Assembly (NCBI RefSeq): GCF_012843905.1
Contig: NZ_JABAGC010000004.1
Span: 62,001-126,000 of the forward strand
DNA: 64,000 bases
Reading direction: 5' to 3'
DNA from: Clostridium sp. SM-530-WT-3G
GTDB lineage: Bacteria; Bacillota; Clostridia; Clostridiales; Clostridiaceae
Shown here: piece after piece, positions 19,229 to 27,859 of the stretch
Layout of the letters: each line of letters begins with the position of its first letter
Position numbering within the stretch: position 1 is the first letter of the stretch
Program-made: the position numbers and the translations under genes
The notes under the pieces: model-generated
Seen by the model: only the letters and a program-made list of their open reading frames with translations
What the model was told of the DNA's origin: nothing
The model's database searches: none

Positions 19229-20347
19229 CTATATATTTTTGTTATTCAGTGTTTTGAACCATCTCAAAAACTCACTCATATAGCACTTTTGATTAAATCC
19301 ATGACCTCCACTTTCAACAGAGATCTCTTTAATATTAACACCTTTTTTTCTAGCTACATTAATATAACTTTTAGCCCCATCTGAACCAACTATCAAATCA
19401 TTAGTACCATAAGCAACTAGTTGTGGAATATCTTCTGAAGTTATATACTTCTTTAAATCCATTTCTTCTAATAATTCCATCCTTTTTTGCTTATTTCTAA
19501 CTTCCTCACTATTAAATAAACTAAATAGCATAGGAACATTATTATAATAATCTAATACTGGATAAATCATTGCTGCATTAGCAATATTATCACTAACTTT
19601 ATCTATTTCATCAATAATATATTCCTCTGGAAATAAATCTTTTCCTCTTATTTTGTTAATGAAGCATCCAACCTGAGTGCCTCCTGCTGAAAATCCAATT
19701 AACCCTATCTTATCTGGATTAATTCCGTAATCTAAGGAATGATATCTTAAATATCTTATTGCCCTTTGAACATCTAATTGTGGAATTGGATATTCATATG
19801 GATTTGATCGATAATGTAACACAAATGCATTTATTCCATTCTTATTTAAAGTATAAGCAACCTCCTTACCTTCTTGTGTACTACCGTCCATTGATTTATA
19901 TCCATAGCCACCACCTGGAATTATAATAACTGATTCATCACTACTATCCACTAAATATGGAATTAAATATGGTTCATCCTCATAAGTCTCTTTTTCATAT
20001 CCACCTTTAATTTCATAAAGATAAGTAAATGTATCAATTGTTTTTTCTTTATTAGAAAATTTATTCCCAACAATGGCCTTAGCAAATTCTTCATTAGAAA
20101 CTAGTCTATTTTTATCAATATTCATATCATCTAGTTTGCTACGAGAACTGTTACCAGCTACATTCTCCCATATCTTAATCCTCTTATCATAATCCACACC
20201 ACTTTTTACCTTTATACTAGATGCCTCAGTAACTTTACACATAAACATTCCTGATATAATAGTCAGACTAAAAAAAGCCAGTAAAAGAACTTTTAAAAAT
20301 TTTAACGCTCTAAATTTTCTTTTCTTTATTAAATTTTTATTTTTAAT
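19229..20347 (-). CDS. Membrane-anchored alpha/beta hydrolase (esterase/lipase type), probable non-ATG start
   Basis: From ATG 20248 the 339-residue product has the oxyanion loop PGGGYGYKS (111-119), nucleophile GFSAGG (Ser187), Asp284 (YGTNDLIVG) and His316 (GGHGF), as in esterases of the BD-FAE/acetylxylan esterase type. The frame stays open for 33 more codons upstream and encodes KNLIKKRKFR followed by a hydrophobic stretch (LKVLLLAFFSLTIISGMF), a good signal anchor. The only ribosome site (AGAGGT, 20359-20354) fits an ATT codon at 20347-20345 or 20350-20348. I therefore place the start there; an ATG start at 20248 lacks a clear site. Substrate unknown. Confidence 0.75.
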   Translation of the reverse strand: MKNKNLIKKRKFRALKFLKVLLLAFFSLTIISGMFMCKVTEASSIKVKSGVDYDKRIKIWENVAGNSSRSKLDDMNIDKNRLVSNEEFAKAIVGNKFSNKEKTIDTFTYLYEIKGGYEKETYEDEPYLIPYLVDSSDESVIIIPGGGYGYKSMDGSTQEGKEVAYTLNKNGINAFVLHYRSNPYEYPIPQLDVQRAIRYLRYHSLDYGINPDKIGLIGFSAGGTQVGCFINKIRGKDLFPEEYIIDEIDKVSDNIANAAMIYPVLDYYNNVPMLFSLFNSEEVRNKQKRMELLEEMDLKKYITSEDIPQLVAYGTNDLIVGSDGAKSYINVARKKGVNIKEISVESGGHGFNQKCYMSEFLRWFKTLNNKNI

Positions 20348-20515
20348 AATTTTACCTCTATATATTATATTTTAAATTATTATATTACCCTTTAAGAGTT
20401 ATATTAAAATACTATATGTATTATAATAACATTTATTACCTTAAAATCAAAATACAGTATTTACAATAATTATATTATTTATTAGAGGCGAAAAAGCATT
20501 TAGCATCAAATCTAA

Positions 20516-20890
20516 TTAATTCTTTTTACACAATGATTTTACTGATCTTTTTACCACATCAAAAAAGCTTAAAGAACTTACAATACGGTTTGGATTAACA
20601 TAATTTCTAACTGTACGAAGCACTCTTTTAGGATCTTTTGATGCAAAGGTATATGTTCCATTTTTTTTAGTTCTAATTGCATACCTTGGTATCCATTTTC
20701 CCTTAAACATAACAGATACAATTACATAATCAACTTCTTCCCAAGGAATTTGTATATAATTTTTAACATCACGAGAATCATAAAATTCAAACCCCTTATC
20801 ACCCACCATAATTTTTCCATAACTTGTTATCCCATTAAATGATGTTGCATCAATTGTAAGGTCTACTTTTGTATTTAAAGATTGAATCAT
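20516..20890 (-). CDS. DUF956 (ManO-type) accessory protein of mannose PTS, copy 1
   Basis: A small protein of about 124 residues starting MIQSLNTKVDLTIDATSFNG, with conserved GKIMVGDKGFEFYDSRD, IPWEEVDYVIVSVMFKGKWI and RYAIRTKKNGTYTFASKD. DUF956 genes regularly follow mannose-family PTS operons and probably regulate them; the mechanism is unknown. GGAGGT lies 8 bases before ATG 20890, whereas an upstream ATG (20905) overlaps that site and is unlikely. It follows the IID gene after a strong terminator, so it depends on readthrough or its own promoter. Confidence 0.8.
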   Translation of the reverse strand: MIQSLNTKVDLTIDATSFNGITSYGKIMVGDKGFEFYDSRDVKNYIQIPWEEVDYVIVSVMFKGKWIPRYAIRTKKNGTYTFASKDPKRVLRTVRNYVNPNRIVSSLSFFDVVKRSVKSLCKKN

Positions 20891-21033
20891 CTTACATACC
20901 TCCATTTTTTATACATAAATCCTTTATACATAGATTATATATAAACGATTTATATATAAAATCAATTTATATTTTTTAAAATCAAATTATCTTCACTGCT
21001 ATACATTACTGATTTTTGAAACTCATAATTTAT

Positions 21034-21062
21034 AAAAGCCTAGGCATAGTACCTAGGCTTTT
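21034..21062. terminator. Terminator between PTS IID and DUF956, copy 1
   Basis: A perfect 11-bp stem AAAAGCCTAGG/CCTAGGCTTTT (21034-21044 with 21052-21062), just after the IID stop. The same core GCCTAGG hairpin follows the second IID gene. Confidence 0.8.
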
Positions 21063-21069
21063 ATAAAGA

Positions 21070-21984
21070 TTACATTAATCCAATTAAGTGGAATACAATT
21101 CCTATGATGAATAATCCAATTATAAGTATAATAGGAGAAACTTTCTTCTTAAGTAACCACATACAAATAAGTGTAATTATTAATCCAGCAAGTCCAGGAA
21201 TTAAATCATCTAAGTTATTTTGTAATGTTGTAATTTTAATTGGACTTAAAGATAAACCTGCTGCTTGTTGTACTAATGCTTGTCTGATACCTTCTGCACC
21301 ACTTGGTAAGCTGTTCCAATCAATATATGCTCCATTAGCTAAATTAACTGAAGATATAACCGGAGTAAATTTAACTTTTACCCATCTATTAACTAATGAC
21401 CCTAGTATAAACATACCAAGTATAGATGCACCCTTTGTAATATCTTGTAGTAAACTTCCTGATAAGTCTTCACTTATACGAGAACCAGCTTTATAACCAA
21501 ATTCTTGTGTATACCATGTAAATGCCATACGAATAGCATTCCAAGCCACGAAGAAAATAATAGGTCCAAGTATACTTCCTGTCATAGCAAGCGAAGCTCC
21601 TAATCCTCCTAATATTGGTCTAACTGTAAACCAGAATACTGGATCTCCAATACCAGCTAAAGGTCCCATCATACCAACCTTAACACCTTGTATTGTTGTA
21701 TCATCTATTGCAGTACCATTTGCACGTTCTTCTTCTAATGCTAGTGTTACTCCTAGAATTGGTGAAGCAACATATGGATGTGTATTAAAGAATTCTAAGT
21801 GACGTTTTAATGCTGCTGATCTATCTTCTTTACTCTTATATAATTTCTTTATTGCTGGTATCATGGCATAAGCCCAACCACCATTTTGCATTCTTTCATA
21901 GTTCCAAGAACCTTGAAGAAAAGTTGAACGCCACCAAACAGAAAGACGATCTTTTTTAGTTAATCTCAATTTTTCATTTTCCAT
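21070..21984 (-). CDS. PTS mannose-family IID component, copy 1
   Basis: A 304-residue membrane subunit of a mannose/fructose/sorbose-family sugar phosphotransferase. It begins with a cytoplasmic segment carrying the family motif FLQGSWNYERMQNGGWAYAM (23-42) and TLALEEERANG, then KVGMMGPLAGIGDPVFW (127-143), and ends in hydrophobic helices (LAGLIITLICMWLLKKK, PIILIIGLFIIGIVFHLIGLM). With IIC it forms the translocation pore. Nineteen bases separate it from iiC, so they form one operon. The whole operon has a paralogue about 5.9 kb to the right. Confidence 0.95.
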   Translation of the reverse strand: MENEKLRLTKKDRLSVWWRSTFLQGSWNYERMQNGGWAYAMIPAIKKLYKSKEDRSAALKRHLEFFNTHPYVASPILGVTLALEEERANGTAIDDTTIQGVKVGMMGPLAGIGDPVFWFTVRPILGGLGASLAMTGSILGPIIFFVAWNAIRMAFTWYTQEFGYKAGSRISEDLSGSLLQDITKGASILGMFILGSLVNRWVKVKFTPVISSVNLANGAYIDWNSLPSGAEGIRQALVQQAAGLSLSPIKITTLQNNLDDLIPGLAGLIITLICMWLLKKKVSPIILIIGLFIIGIVFHLIGLM

Positions 21985-22002
21985 TTTACATTCGCCCCTT
22001 CC

Positions 22003-22809
22003 TTAGTACCTATCAATTATATCGCCTACAGGATCGCCAGTATTTGAACTTCCATCATTACCTGATCCGCCTTGTTTAGAAAGCTTTAAGTAAATAAGAG
22101 CTATAGATACACCAATTACTCCAAGTCCTATAAGTGTAAGATTAGTAATAGTTGCTAATACAAAACCAATTGCAAAGAATGGCCATACTTCTTTAGTTGC
22201 CATCATATTAATTACCATTGCATATCCTACAGCAACTACCATTCCACCACCTATTGATAAACCATCTGTAAGCCATGCTGGCATTAGAGCAAGTAATTCT
22301 CCAATAGGACCTGCACCAATAGCTATGATTAAAGCAGCTGGAATTGCTATACGTATACCTTGTAAGCAAACGCCTAACATATGCCACATTTCAACTTTTC
22401 CAATCTTTCCTTCATTTGCGGCTGCATCCATAAAATGTGCAAATGCTGTAGTAATAGTACGACAAATAATAGTTAATAATAATCCTGCAACAGCTAATGT
22501 AACTGCTATTGCAATTGCTGAAGTAACTCCTGCTTTTCCTTGTCCACTAAGAACTAAAATTAATGCAGATGCTACAGAAGCAAGAGCTGCATCTGGGGCT
22601 ACTGCCGCACCAATGTTTGCCCATCCTAATGCCATCATTTGAAGTGTACCACCTAGAATTAAACATGGTACCAAATTACCTGTAACTAGTCCAATTAATG
22701 TACATGCAACTATTGGCTGATGAAATTGAAATTCATCTAAAACTCCTTCTACACCAGCTAAAAATGCTATTATAATTATTAATATAATTTGAATTATATT
22801 TAAAGTCAT
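22003..22809 (-). CDS. PTS mannose-family IIC component, copy 1
   Basis: A 268-residue polytopic subunit. Family motifs are EFQFHQPIVACTLIGLVTG (26-44), LGGTLQMMALGWANIGAAVAPD and VGYAMVINMMATKEVWPFFAIG. It forms the sugar channel together with IID. GGAGGATGAG is placed correctly before the ATG. The gene lies between iiAB (34 bases upstream) and iiD. The C-terminus is a Gly/Asn-rich tail (GGSGNDGSSNTGDPVGDIID) also found in the second copy. Confidence 0.95.
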   Translation of the reverse strand: MTLNIIQIILIIIIAFLAGVEGVLDEFQFHQPIVACTLIGLVTGNLVPCLILGGTLQMMALGWANIGAAVAPDAALASVASALILVLSGQGKAGVTSAIAIAVTLAVAGLLLTIICRTITTAFAHFMDAAANEGKIGKVEMWHMLGVCLQGIRIAIPAALIIAIGAGPIGELLALMPAWLTDGLSIGGGMVVAVGYAMVINMMATKEVWPFFAIGFVLATITNLTLIGLGVIGVSIALIYLKLSKQGGSGNDGSSNTGDPVGDIIDRY

Positions 22810-22843
22810 AATTACTCATCCTCCTTTAGTCAAATACTTAAAT

Positions 22844-23830
22844 CTATTTTTGTTTGTTTAATTCCTCTTGGGCTTTTTTAAGTATTTCGTCCATATTGCC
22901 TTTTGAATCACTTGGTACTTTACGAACATCAAATTCAATACCAGCTTGTTTTAATTTCTTAAAAGTATCAATATCATTTTGATCAAATGCAAGAACCTTA
23001 TTAGGTTGAACTTTTCCTGTAGAATGAGCCATAGATCCAACATTTATTGTTTTTAAAGGAACTCCACCTTCTATTGCTCTAAGTACATCTTGTGGATTTT
23101 CAAAAAGAAGAAGAGCACGTTGTCCACCAAAATGCTTATCATCTTGTGCTAGTTTAATCATATGCTCAACAGGAACGACATGAGCTTTAACACCTGGAGG
23201 TGCTGCTTGTTGAATCAATTGTTTACGAAGTTTATCTTTAGCGACATCGTCTGATACAACAATAATTCTTGTAGGCTGAGTTGCTTTTGTCCATCCAGTT
23301 GCAACTTGACCATGAAGCAAACGTGAGTCAATACGAGCTAAAACATACTCAAATTTTCCAGGCCTACCTGCATTAGAATTATCAGGTAAAGCTGATGAAG
23401 CTTCAGAAGCCTTTTCATCATTTGATGCTTCTAATTCCTCAGGCCTTACTTTAACTCCTTCTCTAGCTGGACTTAAAATATAAGCTGCAATTTCATGGGC
23501 TGTTTCCATTGATAAGCGTGCACCATAAGCTTCAATAAGCATTGGTAAATTCAAACCACTAACAATTGCCCATTTATCTTTGTGTTTTTCAAACAAAGAA
23601 TTAGCTTGGTTAAATGGAGTACCACCCCAAAGATCCGCTAAGACTAGGACCTCATCTTGATTGGAAAAAGATGCTATTGCTTTTTCCATCTTTGCTCTAA
23701 TATCATCAGGACCTTCACTTGGCATTAATGTGACTGCTGCTACATCTTCTTGTTCTCCAAAAATCATAGAACCAGATTGCAATATGCCTTTAGCAAATTC
23801 CCCGTGACTAGCAAGAATAATTCCTACCAT
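22844..23830 (-). CDS. PTS mannose-family IIAB fusion protein, copy 1
   Basis: A 328-residue cytoplasmic phosphotransfer protein. The IIA domain (1-140) has the active His9 in ASHGEFAKG and WGGTPFNQA (68-76). A Ser/Glu/Asn-rich linker (about 135-157) leads to IIB (160-328) with active His173 in [14 protein letters not shown]. Phosphate passes HPr to IIA to IIB to sugar. The substrate (mannose, glucose, fructose or similar) cannot be told from sequence. It is the first gene of the operon after a long leader; AGGAGG is ideal. Confidence 0.95.
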   Translation of the reverse strand: MVGIILASHGEFAKGILQSGSMIFGEQEDVAAVTLMPSEGPDDIRAKMEKAIASFSNQDEVLVLADLWGGTPFNQANSLFEKHKDKWAIVSGLNLPMLIEAYGARLSMETAHEIAAYILSPAREGVKVRPEELEASNDEKASEASSALPDNSNAGRPGKFEYVLARIDSRLLHGQVATGWTKATQPTRIIVVSDDVAKDKLRKQLIQQAAPPGVKAHVVPVEHMIKLAQDDKHFGGQRALLLFENPQDVLRAIEGGVPLKTINVGSMAHSTGKVQPNKVLAFDQNDIDTFKKLKQAGIEFDVRKVPSDSKGNMDEILKKAQEELNKQK

Positions 23831-23985
23831 TTTTGTACCTCCTATTTCTTATTTGTTACAAAAACTAAAGACATAACTCCTTCAAATATAATCATAAATA
23901 GAAAATATTTTAATTCATTCTATTAAATTGTAAAAATATATAAACTTCAAAATATTCTATTTATAATTACATTTCTATTGTAAAT

Positions 23986-24078
23986 CCTTATATCTAATAG
24001 AATCAGTAACATAATAAACAATATTTTTAACATTGTAATCATACTGGAAACACCGCCCTAAGCTGACTACGTTTTCAT
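23986..24078 (-). promoter_or_regulatory. Conserved leader blocks of PTS operon 1
   Basis: Two blocks are shared with the leader of operon 2: ATGAAAACGTAGTCAG (24078-24063), overlapping the -10 and start region, and TGTTACTGATTC-TATTAG (24011-23993). Sequence between them differs, so conservation suggests function as an operator or RNA element. The leader is about 240 nt; the remaining gap 24079-24376 contains the promoter and a terminator. Confidence 0.5.
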
Positions 24079-24105
24079 TTTATCACTCCAATCCTTCTTT
24101 TGCAA
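24077..24105 (-). promoter_or_regulatory. Promoter of PTS operon 1
   Basis: TTGCAA (24105-24100), 17 bases, TAAAAT (24082-24077) on the minus strand. A repeated ACTCAAAAT unit lies just upstream (about 24106-24128) and could bind a regulator. No sigma-54 type GG/GC pair was seen. Confidence 0.55.
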
Positions 24106-24270
24106 TATATTTTGAGTTATTTTGAGTTTTTTTGACAAAATTTGAATCGTTTTATCTTTTCATTTCATTTTAACAGCATATCCTATAGTATTTATAAAAA
24201 TATGATAATAATTATTACTTATTTTTTATACTACAAATATATATTTTTCTTTATATTAAAAGAATATAAT

Positions 24271-24307
24271 AAAAAACGTATAAGTCTTCTAGATTCATAC
24301 GTTTTTT
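24271..24307 (-). terminator. Terminator of tlp, cgtatgaat type, copy 3
   Basis: A 16-bp imperfect stem (24271-24286 with 24292-24307) has T-runs on both sides. It shares ACGTATGAATC with the hairpins at 9727 and 16957. Confidence 0.7.
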
Positions 24308-24376
24308 ATATAAAATATTATTTAATTAAATTAACAAACAAAAAAACACTGGTTATAAATGATTTAAATTATACTT

Positions 24377-24604
24377 TTATTTCATATTATTCTTATTTGC
24401 TAATGCCTCATCTCTTATTTCACATATCATTTTACTTAATGCTTCTTCTCTTCTTACATTTTTTTCCTTCATATTTTGAATTTCATCAGGATTATCAGAT
24501 TTTGCAATCATATCATTAGCAAGACTTATATTCTTCAAAGTATTATCAATATTTTCTTGAATTCTTTGAACATTATCCCTTCTATCATCTGGTTTTGGAT
24601 TCAT
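24377..24604 (-). CDS. tlp: Small acid-soluble spore protein Tlp (thioredoxin-like)
   Basis: A 75-residue, highly charged, helical protein starting MNPKPDDRRDNVQRIQENID. The PKPDDRxDNV opening and later NMxEKNxRREEAL pattern identify Tlp, a minor spore-core SASP made in the forespore. AAGGAGATGATA supports the start. The gene is monocistronic with its own terminator. A forespore sigma-G promoter is expected upstream but I could not identify one with confidence. It is one of the marks of an endospore former in this window. Confidence 0.85.
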   Translation of the reverse strand: MNPKPDDRRDNVQRIQENIDNTLKNISLANDMIAKSDNPDEIQNMKEKNVRREEALSKMICEIRDEALANKNNMK

Positions 24605-24695
24605 ATTATCATCTCCTTAATCTTCAATATAATAATAGTGTCCCCAAAATAAAAAGTATCATTATAAATATTAAAATTTTATTTTTACAAAATTT

Positions 24696-24735
24696 GAACT
24701 GTCTGCAAAACCACGAAAACAGTTGCAGACAGTTC
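24696..24735 (-). terminator. Terminator of nhaA
   Basis: A perfect 13-bp stem GAACTGTCTGCAA/TTGCAGACAGTTC (24696-24708 with 24723-24735), followed by AAATTTTG on the minus strand, 38 bases after the nhaA stop. Confidence 0.7.
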
Positions 24736-24772
24736 TCTTCTTTTATATCCACTATTATAATTTTTGTTTTGT

Positions 24773-25942
24773 TTAACCTAATATTTCATTCTTTTTTCTA
24801 TGAAACATAGTAAATATGTACGATGCTAAAATTGAAACAATTGCTGCTACTAGTATAGATACCTTTGCTACATTAATTTCAACTTCTCTATTTGCAAAAG
24901 CAATTTCAGTTATAAATAATGACATTGTAAATCCTATACCTGCAATAACTGAAACTATAAAAATATCATACCATTTTGAGTTTTCTGGCTTTTTAGCTAT
25001 ATTAAGTAAATTACCTATATAACCAAAACCAACTATACCCAAAGGTTTTCCTACACATAGACCTAGTACTATTCCAATAAGCAGAGTCATATCATTACTA
25101 AAGTCTAAATTTCCTCCAAAAGCTATACCTGTATTTGTAAAGGCAAATAAAGGAAGAATTATAAAATTAGAAAAGCCTTCTAAGGCATGCTGTAATTTAT
25201 AGTTTAAGTCTATATGTCTATTATACTCATCATGTACTGGTATACAGAAAGCCAGAATAACTCCACTAAGTGTTGAATGAATCCCACTATAAAGCATAGC
25301 TAACCATAACATCAATCCAACTATTAAATATGTATATAAATTATTTAACTTTTCTACTTTTCTGATACATAATAAAACTATTGTAAGTATTATAGCTGCT
25401 ACTATTCCTGATATTCTAATATGAGAAGAATAAAAAACTCCTATAATTACTATTGATAATAAGTCATCTACTACTGCTAAAGTAAGTAAAAATATTTTTA
25501 AAGATTGATTTACTCTATCCTTTAATATAGCAAATATCCCAATTGCAAATGCAATATCTGTAGATAAAGGTATTCCAACCCCTACTTCTAAATTTGTGTT
25601 AAAATTAAATATTGAGAAAATTATTGCTGGAACAGCCATTCCACCAACTGCAGCTAATACAGGAAAAGCCGCCTGTTTAATACTTGATAATTTTCCATAG
25701 ACTATTTCTCTTTTAATTTCACATCCTACTACTATAAAAAATATAGCCATTAAAAAATCATTTACTAAAAAATGAATATTAAATTCTTCACCAATTTTTA
25801 AATTATATACTACAGTATAATATATATTTTTTAAAGGTGTATTTGCAAATAATAAAGCTGCAACAGTTGCTACTAATAATAATATCCCTGGAGCTGCATC
25901 TGAATTTAATATACTCCCCTTTTCTTCTTTACTAGTGTTCAT
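24773..25942 (-). CDS. nhaA: Na+/H+ antiporter NhaA
   Basis: An integral membrane antiporter of about 389 residues exchanging protons for Na+ or Li+. Recognisable features are AAPGILLLVATVAALLFANT near the start, KREIVYGKLSS, the ion-site aspartates in PLSTDIAFAIG and LAVVDDLLSIVIIGVFYS, and the C-terminal region GIGFTMSLFITEIAF. GGAGAAG sits 9 bases before ATG 25942, so I choose this start. The frame is open for 49 codons more upstream, but that stretch lacks a ribosome site and is not NhaA-like. It lies between the two PTS operons. Confidence 0.92.
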   Translation of the reverse strand: MNTSKEEKGSILNSDAAPGILLLVATVAALLFANTPLKNIYYTVVYNLKIGEEFNIHFLVNDFLMAIFFIVVGCEIKREIVYGKLSSIKQAAFPVLAAVGGMAVPAIIFSIFNFNTNLEVGVGIPLSTDIAFAIGIFAILKDRVNQSLKIFLLTLAVVDDLLSIVIIGVFYSSHIRISGIVAAIILTIVLLCIRKVEKLNNLYTYLIVGLMLWLAMLYSGIHSTLSGVILAFCIPVHDEYNRHIDLNYKLQHALEGFSNFIILPLFAFTNTGIAFGGNLDFSNDMTLLIGIVLGLCVGKPLGIVGFGYIGNLLNIAKKPENSKWYDIFIVSVIAGIGFTMSLFITEIAFANREVEINVAKVSILVAAIVSILASYIFTMFHRKKNEILG

Positions 25943-26389
25943 ACTTAATCTTCTCCTTTGTTTTAAACTCCTATCTAAACTCATATAATTTAAAATATTC
26001 CATATAAAAAAGTTGTTTAACCACACCTCTTTTAGAATATAAATTTCAAAACCCACATAGTTCAAGAACTTAATATTATTTTTATTCAATGTTTTTAACC
26101 TATATTATTTTCTTATATCATTACAATAACATTGCGGATAGCAAACTAATTTCCATAATACAAATAGTATTTTTTTATAATACTAGCAAATAATAATATT
26201 GCGTGTCAACAAATTATTCAAATTTAGTAATTTTATCAAGCATTATACAAAAATTGTAGTTAAGTCTTCTAACAGTAGTATTTTAATCTTTATTTGCCTT
26301 ACCTATTATATAATTCAAAAATCTTATTTATACAAATATTATATATATTCAAAATATTTTATATACATAGAATAAAACAACTGTTCTTC
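25943..26389. other. Intergenic region upstream of nhaA, possible structured leader
   Basis: About 450 bases without a supported gene. The 110 bases next to nhaA are less AT-rich than the rest and contain GTTCTTGAAC and a GTGGGTTTTG...GAGGTGTGG stretch that could fold. A weak palindrome lies at 26166-26187. No riboswitch class can be assigned by eye. Confidence 0.3.
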
Positions 26390-26761
26390 CTAACAATTCA
26401 ATAGAGATTTTATAGACCTTTTCATAACATCAAAAAAGCTTAATGAATTAACCATACGATTTGGATCCACATAATTTCTAACAGTCCTAAGAACTTTTTT
26501 TGCATCTTTTGAAGCAAAAGTATATGTTCCATTCTTCTTTGTTCTAATTGCATATCTTGGTATCCACTTTCCTTTTAATATAACAGATACAATCACATAA
26601 TCAACTTCATTCCAAGGAATCTGAATATACTTTCTATAATCACGAGAATCATAAAATTCAAAACCTTTATCACCAATCATAATTTTGCCATAATTAGTTA
26701 CTCCATTAAAAGATGTTGCATTAATTGTAAGATTAACTTTTGTATTTAAAGATTGAACCAT
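26390..26761 (-). CDS. DUF956 (ManO-type) accessory protein of mannose PTS, copy 2
   Basis: A paralogue of the protein at 20516-20890, starting MVQSLNTKVNLTINATSFNG, with the same GKIMIGDKGFEFYDSRD and GKWIPRYAIRTKKNGTYTF core. It is about 123 residues long from ATG 26761, which has GGAGG 8 bases upstream; 15 further codons upstream are open but cross that site. It follows the second IID gene after a GCCTAGG hairpin, repeating the gene order of copy 1. Confidence 0.8.
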   Translation of the reverse strand: MVQSLNTKVNLTINATSFNGVTNYGKIMIGDKGFEFYDSRDYRKYIQIPWNEVDYVIVSVILKGKWIPRYAIRTKKNGTYTFASKDAKKVLRTVRNYVDPNRMVNSLSFFDVMKRSIKSLLNC

Positions 26762-26892
26762 TTTTCTGCCTCCATTTCTTTTTATACATAAATCCTTAAT
26801 ACACAAAAATTATATGTAAACGATTTATGTATAAAAAAGCTTATTACATTTATTTTAATCCTATTACACTTTCCTCAAATTATTATTTTAGC

Positions 26893-26917
26893 AAAAGCCT
26901 AGGTGCAATACCTAGGC
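26893..26917 (-). terminator. Terminator between PTS IID and DUF956, copy 2
   Basis: A 7-bp GC-rich stem GCCTAGG/CCTAGGC (26897-26903 with 26911-26917) followed by TTTTGC on the minus strand. It is shorter than the copy 1 hairpin, so readthrough into DUF956 may be higher. Confidence 0.6.
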
Positions 26918-26927
26918 ATAATAAATA

Positions 26928-27842
26928 CTACATCAATCCAATTAAGTGAAATACAATACCAATCAAGAATAATCCAAGTATAATTATAATTGGTGAAACT
27001 TTTTTCTTTAAAAGCCACATACAAATAAGTGTAATTATTAATCCAGCAAATCCTGGAATTAATGAATCTAAATTATTTTGTAATGTTGTAACTTTATCAG
27101 GAGTTAATGACATACCAGATGCTTGTTGTAACAATGCCTCTTTAATACCTTCAGCTCCACTTGGAAGGTTGCCCCAGTCAATATATGCCCCTTCACTTAA
27201 CTTAACAGAAGATACTATTGGAGTAAATTTAACAGATACCCATCTATTAACCAATGATCCTAGTATGAACATACCAAGTATAGATGCACCCTTTGTAATA
27301 TCTTGCAATAAATCTCCTGATATATCATCACTTATACGAGAACCTGCTTTATAACCAAATTCCTGTGTATACCACATAAATGCCATACGAATAGCATTCC
27401 ATACAAAGAAGAATATAATTGGTCCAAGTAAACTTCCTGTCATTGCTAGTGAAGCCGCTAATGCTCCTAATATTGGTCTAACTGTAAACCAAAATACTGG
27501 ATCTCCAATACCAGCTAAAGGTCCCATCATACCAACCTTAACACCTTGTATTGTTTTATCATCAATCTGCGCGCCATTTGCACGTTCTTCTTCTAACGCT
27601 AATGTTACTCCAATAACTGGCGAAGCAACATATGGATGTGTATTAAAAAATTCTAAGTGACGCTTTAATGCAGACGCTCTATCTTCTTTACTCTTATATA
27701 GTCTTTTTATTGCTGGTATCATTGCATAAGCCCAACCACCATTCTGCATTCTTTCGTAGTTCCAAGAACCTTGAAGAAAAGTTGAACGCCACCAGATAGA
27801 AATACGATCTTTTTTAGTTAATTTCAATTGTTCATTAGCCAT
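26928..27842 (-). CDS. PTS mannose-family IID component, copy 2
   Basis: 304 residues, the same length as the copy 1 protein and differing by scattered substitutions. The motifs FLQGSWNYERMQNGGWAYAM, TLALEEERANG and KVGMMGPLAGIGDPVFW are all kept. The variable part lies around residues 205-250 (the non-helical region VSSVKLSEGAYIDWGNLPSG), which may affect substrate preference, an inference. It forms the pore with the IIC encoded 17 bases upstream. Confidence 0.95.
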   Translation of the reverse strand: MANEQLKLTKKDRISIWWRSTFLQGSWNYERMQNGGWAYAMIPAIKRLYKSKEDRASALKRHLEFFNTHPYVASPVIGVTLALEEERANGAQIDDKTIQGVKVGMMGPLAGIGDPVFWFTVRPILGALAASLAMTGSLLGPIIFFFVWNAIRMAFMWYTQEFGYKAGSRISDDISGDLLQDITKGASILGMFILGSLVNRWVSVKFTPIVSSVKLSEGAYIDWGNLPSGAEGIKEALLQQASGMSLTPDKVTTLQNNLDSLIPGFAGLIITLICMWLLKKKVSPIIIILGLFLIGIVFHLIGLM

Positions 27843-27859
27843 TCTACATCCCCCCTCTA

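Noticed and set aside
23831-24141. Sigma-54 promoter for PTS operon 1, as with LevR-type regulation
   Set aside because: No TGGCAC-N5-TTGC-like pair was found in either PTS leader, whereas good sigma-A boxes are present in both.
24773-26089. Longer NhaA starting at 26089
   Set aside because: The extra 49 codons lack a ribosome site and are not NhaA-like; GGAGAAG before ATG 25942 is convincing.
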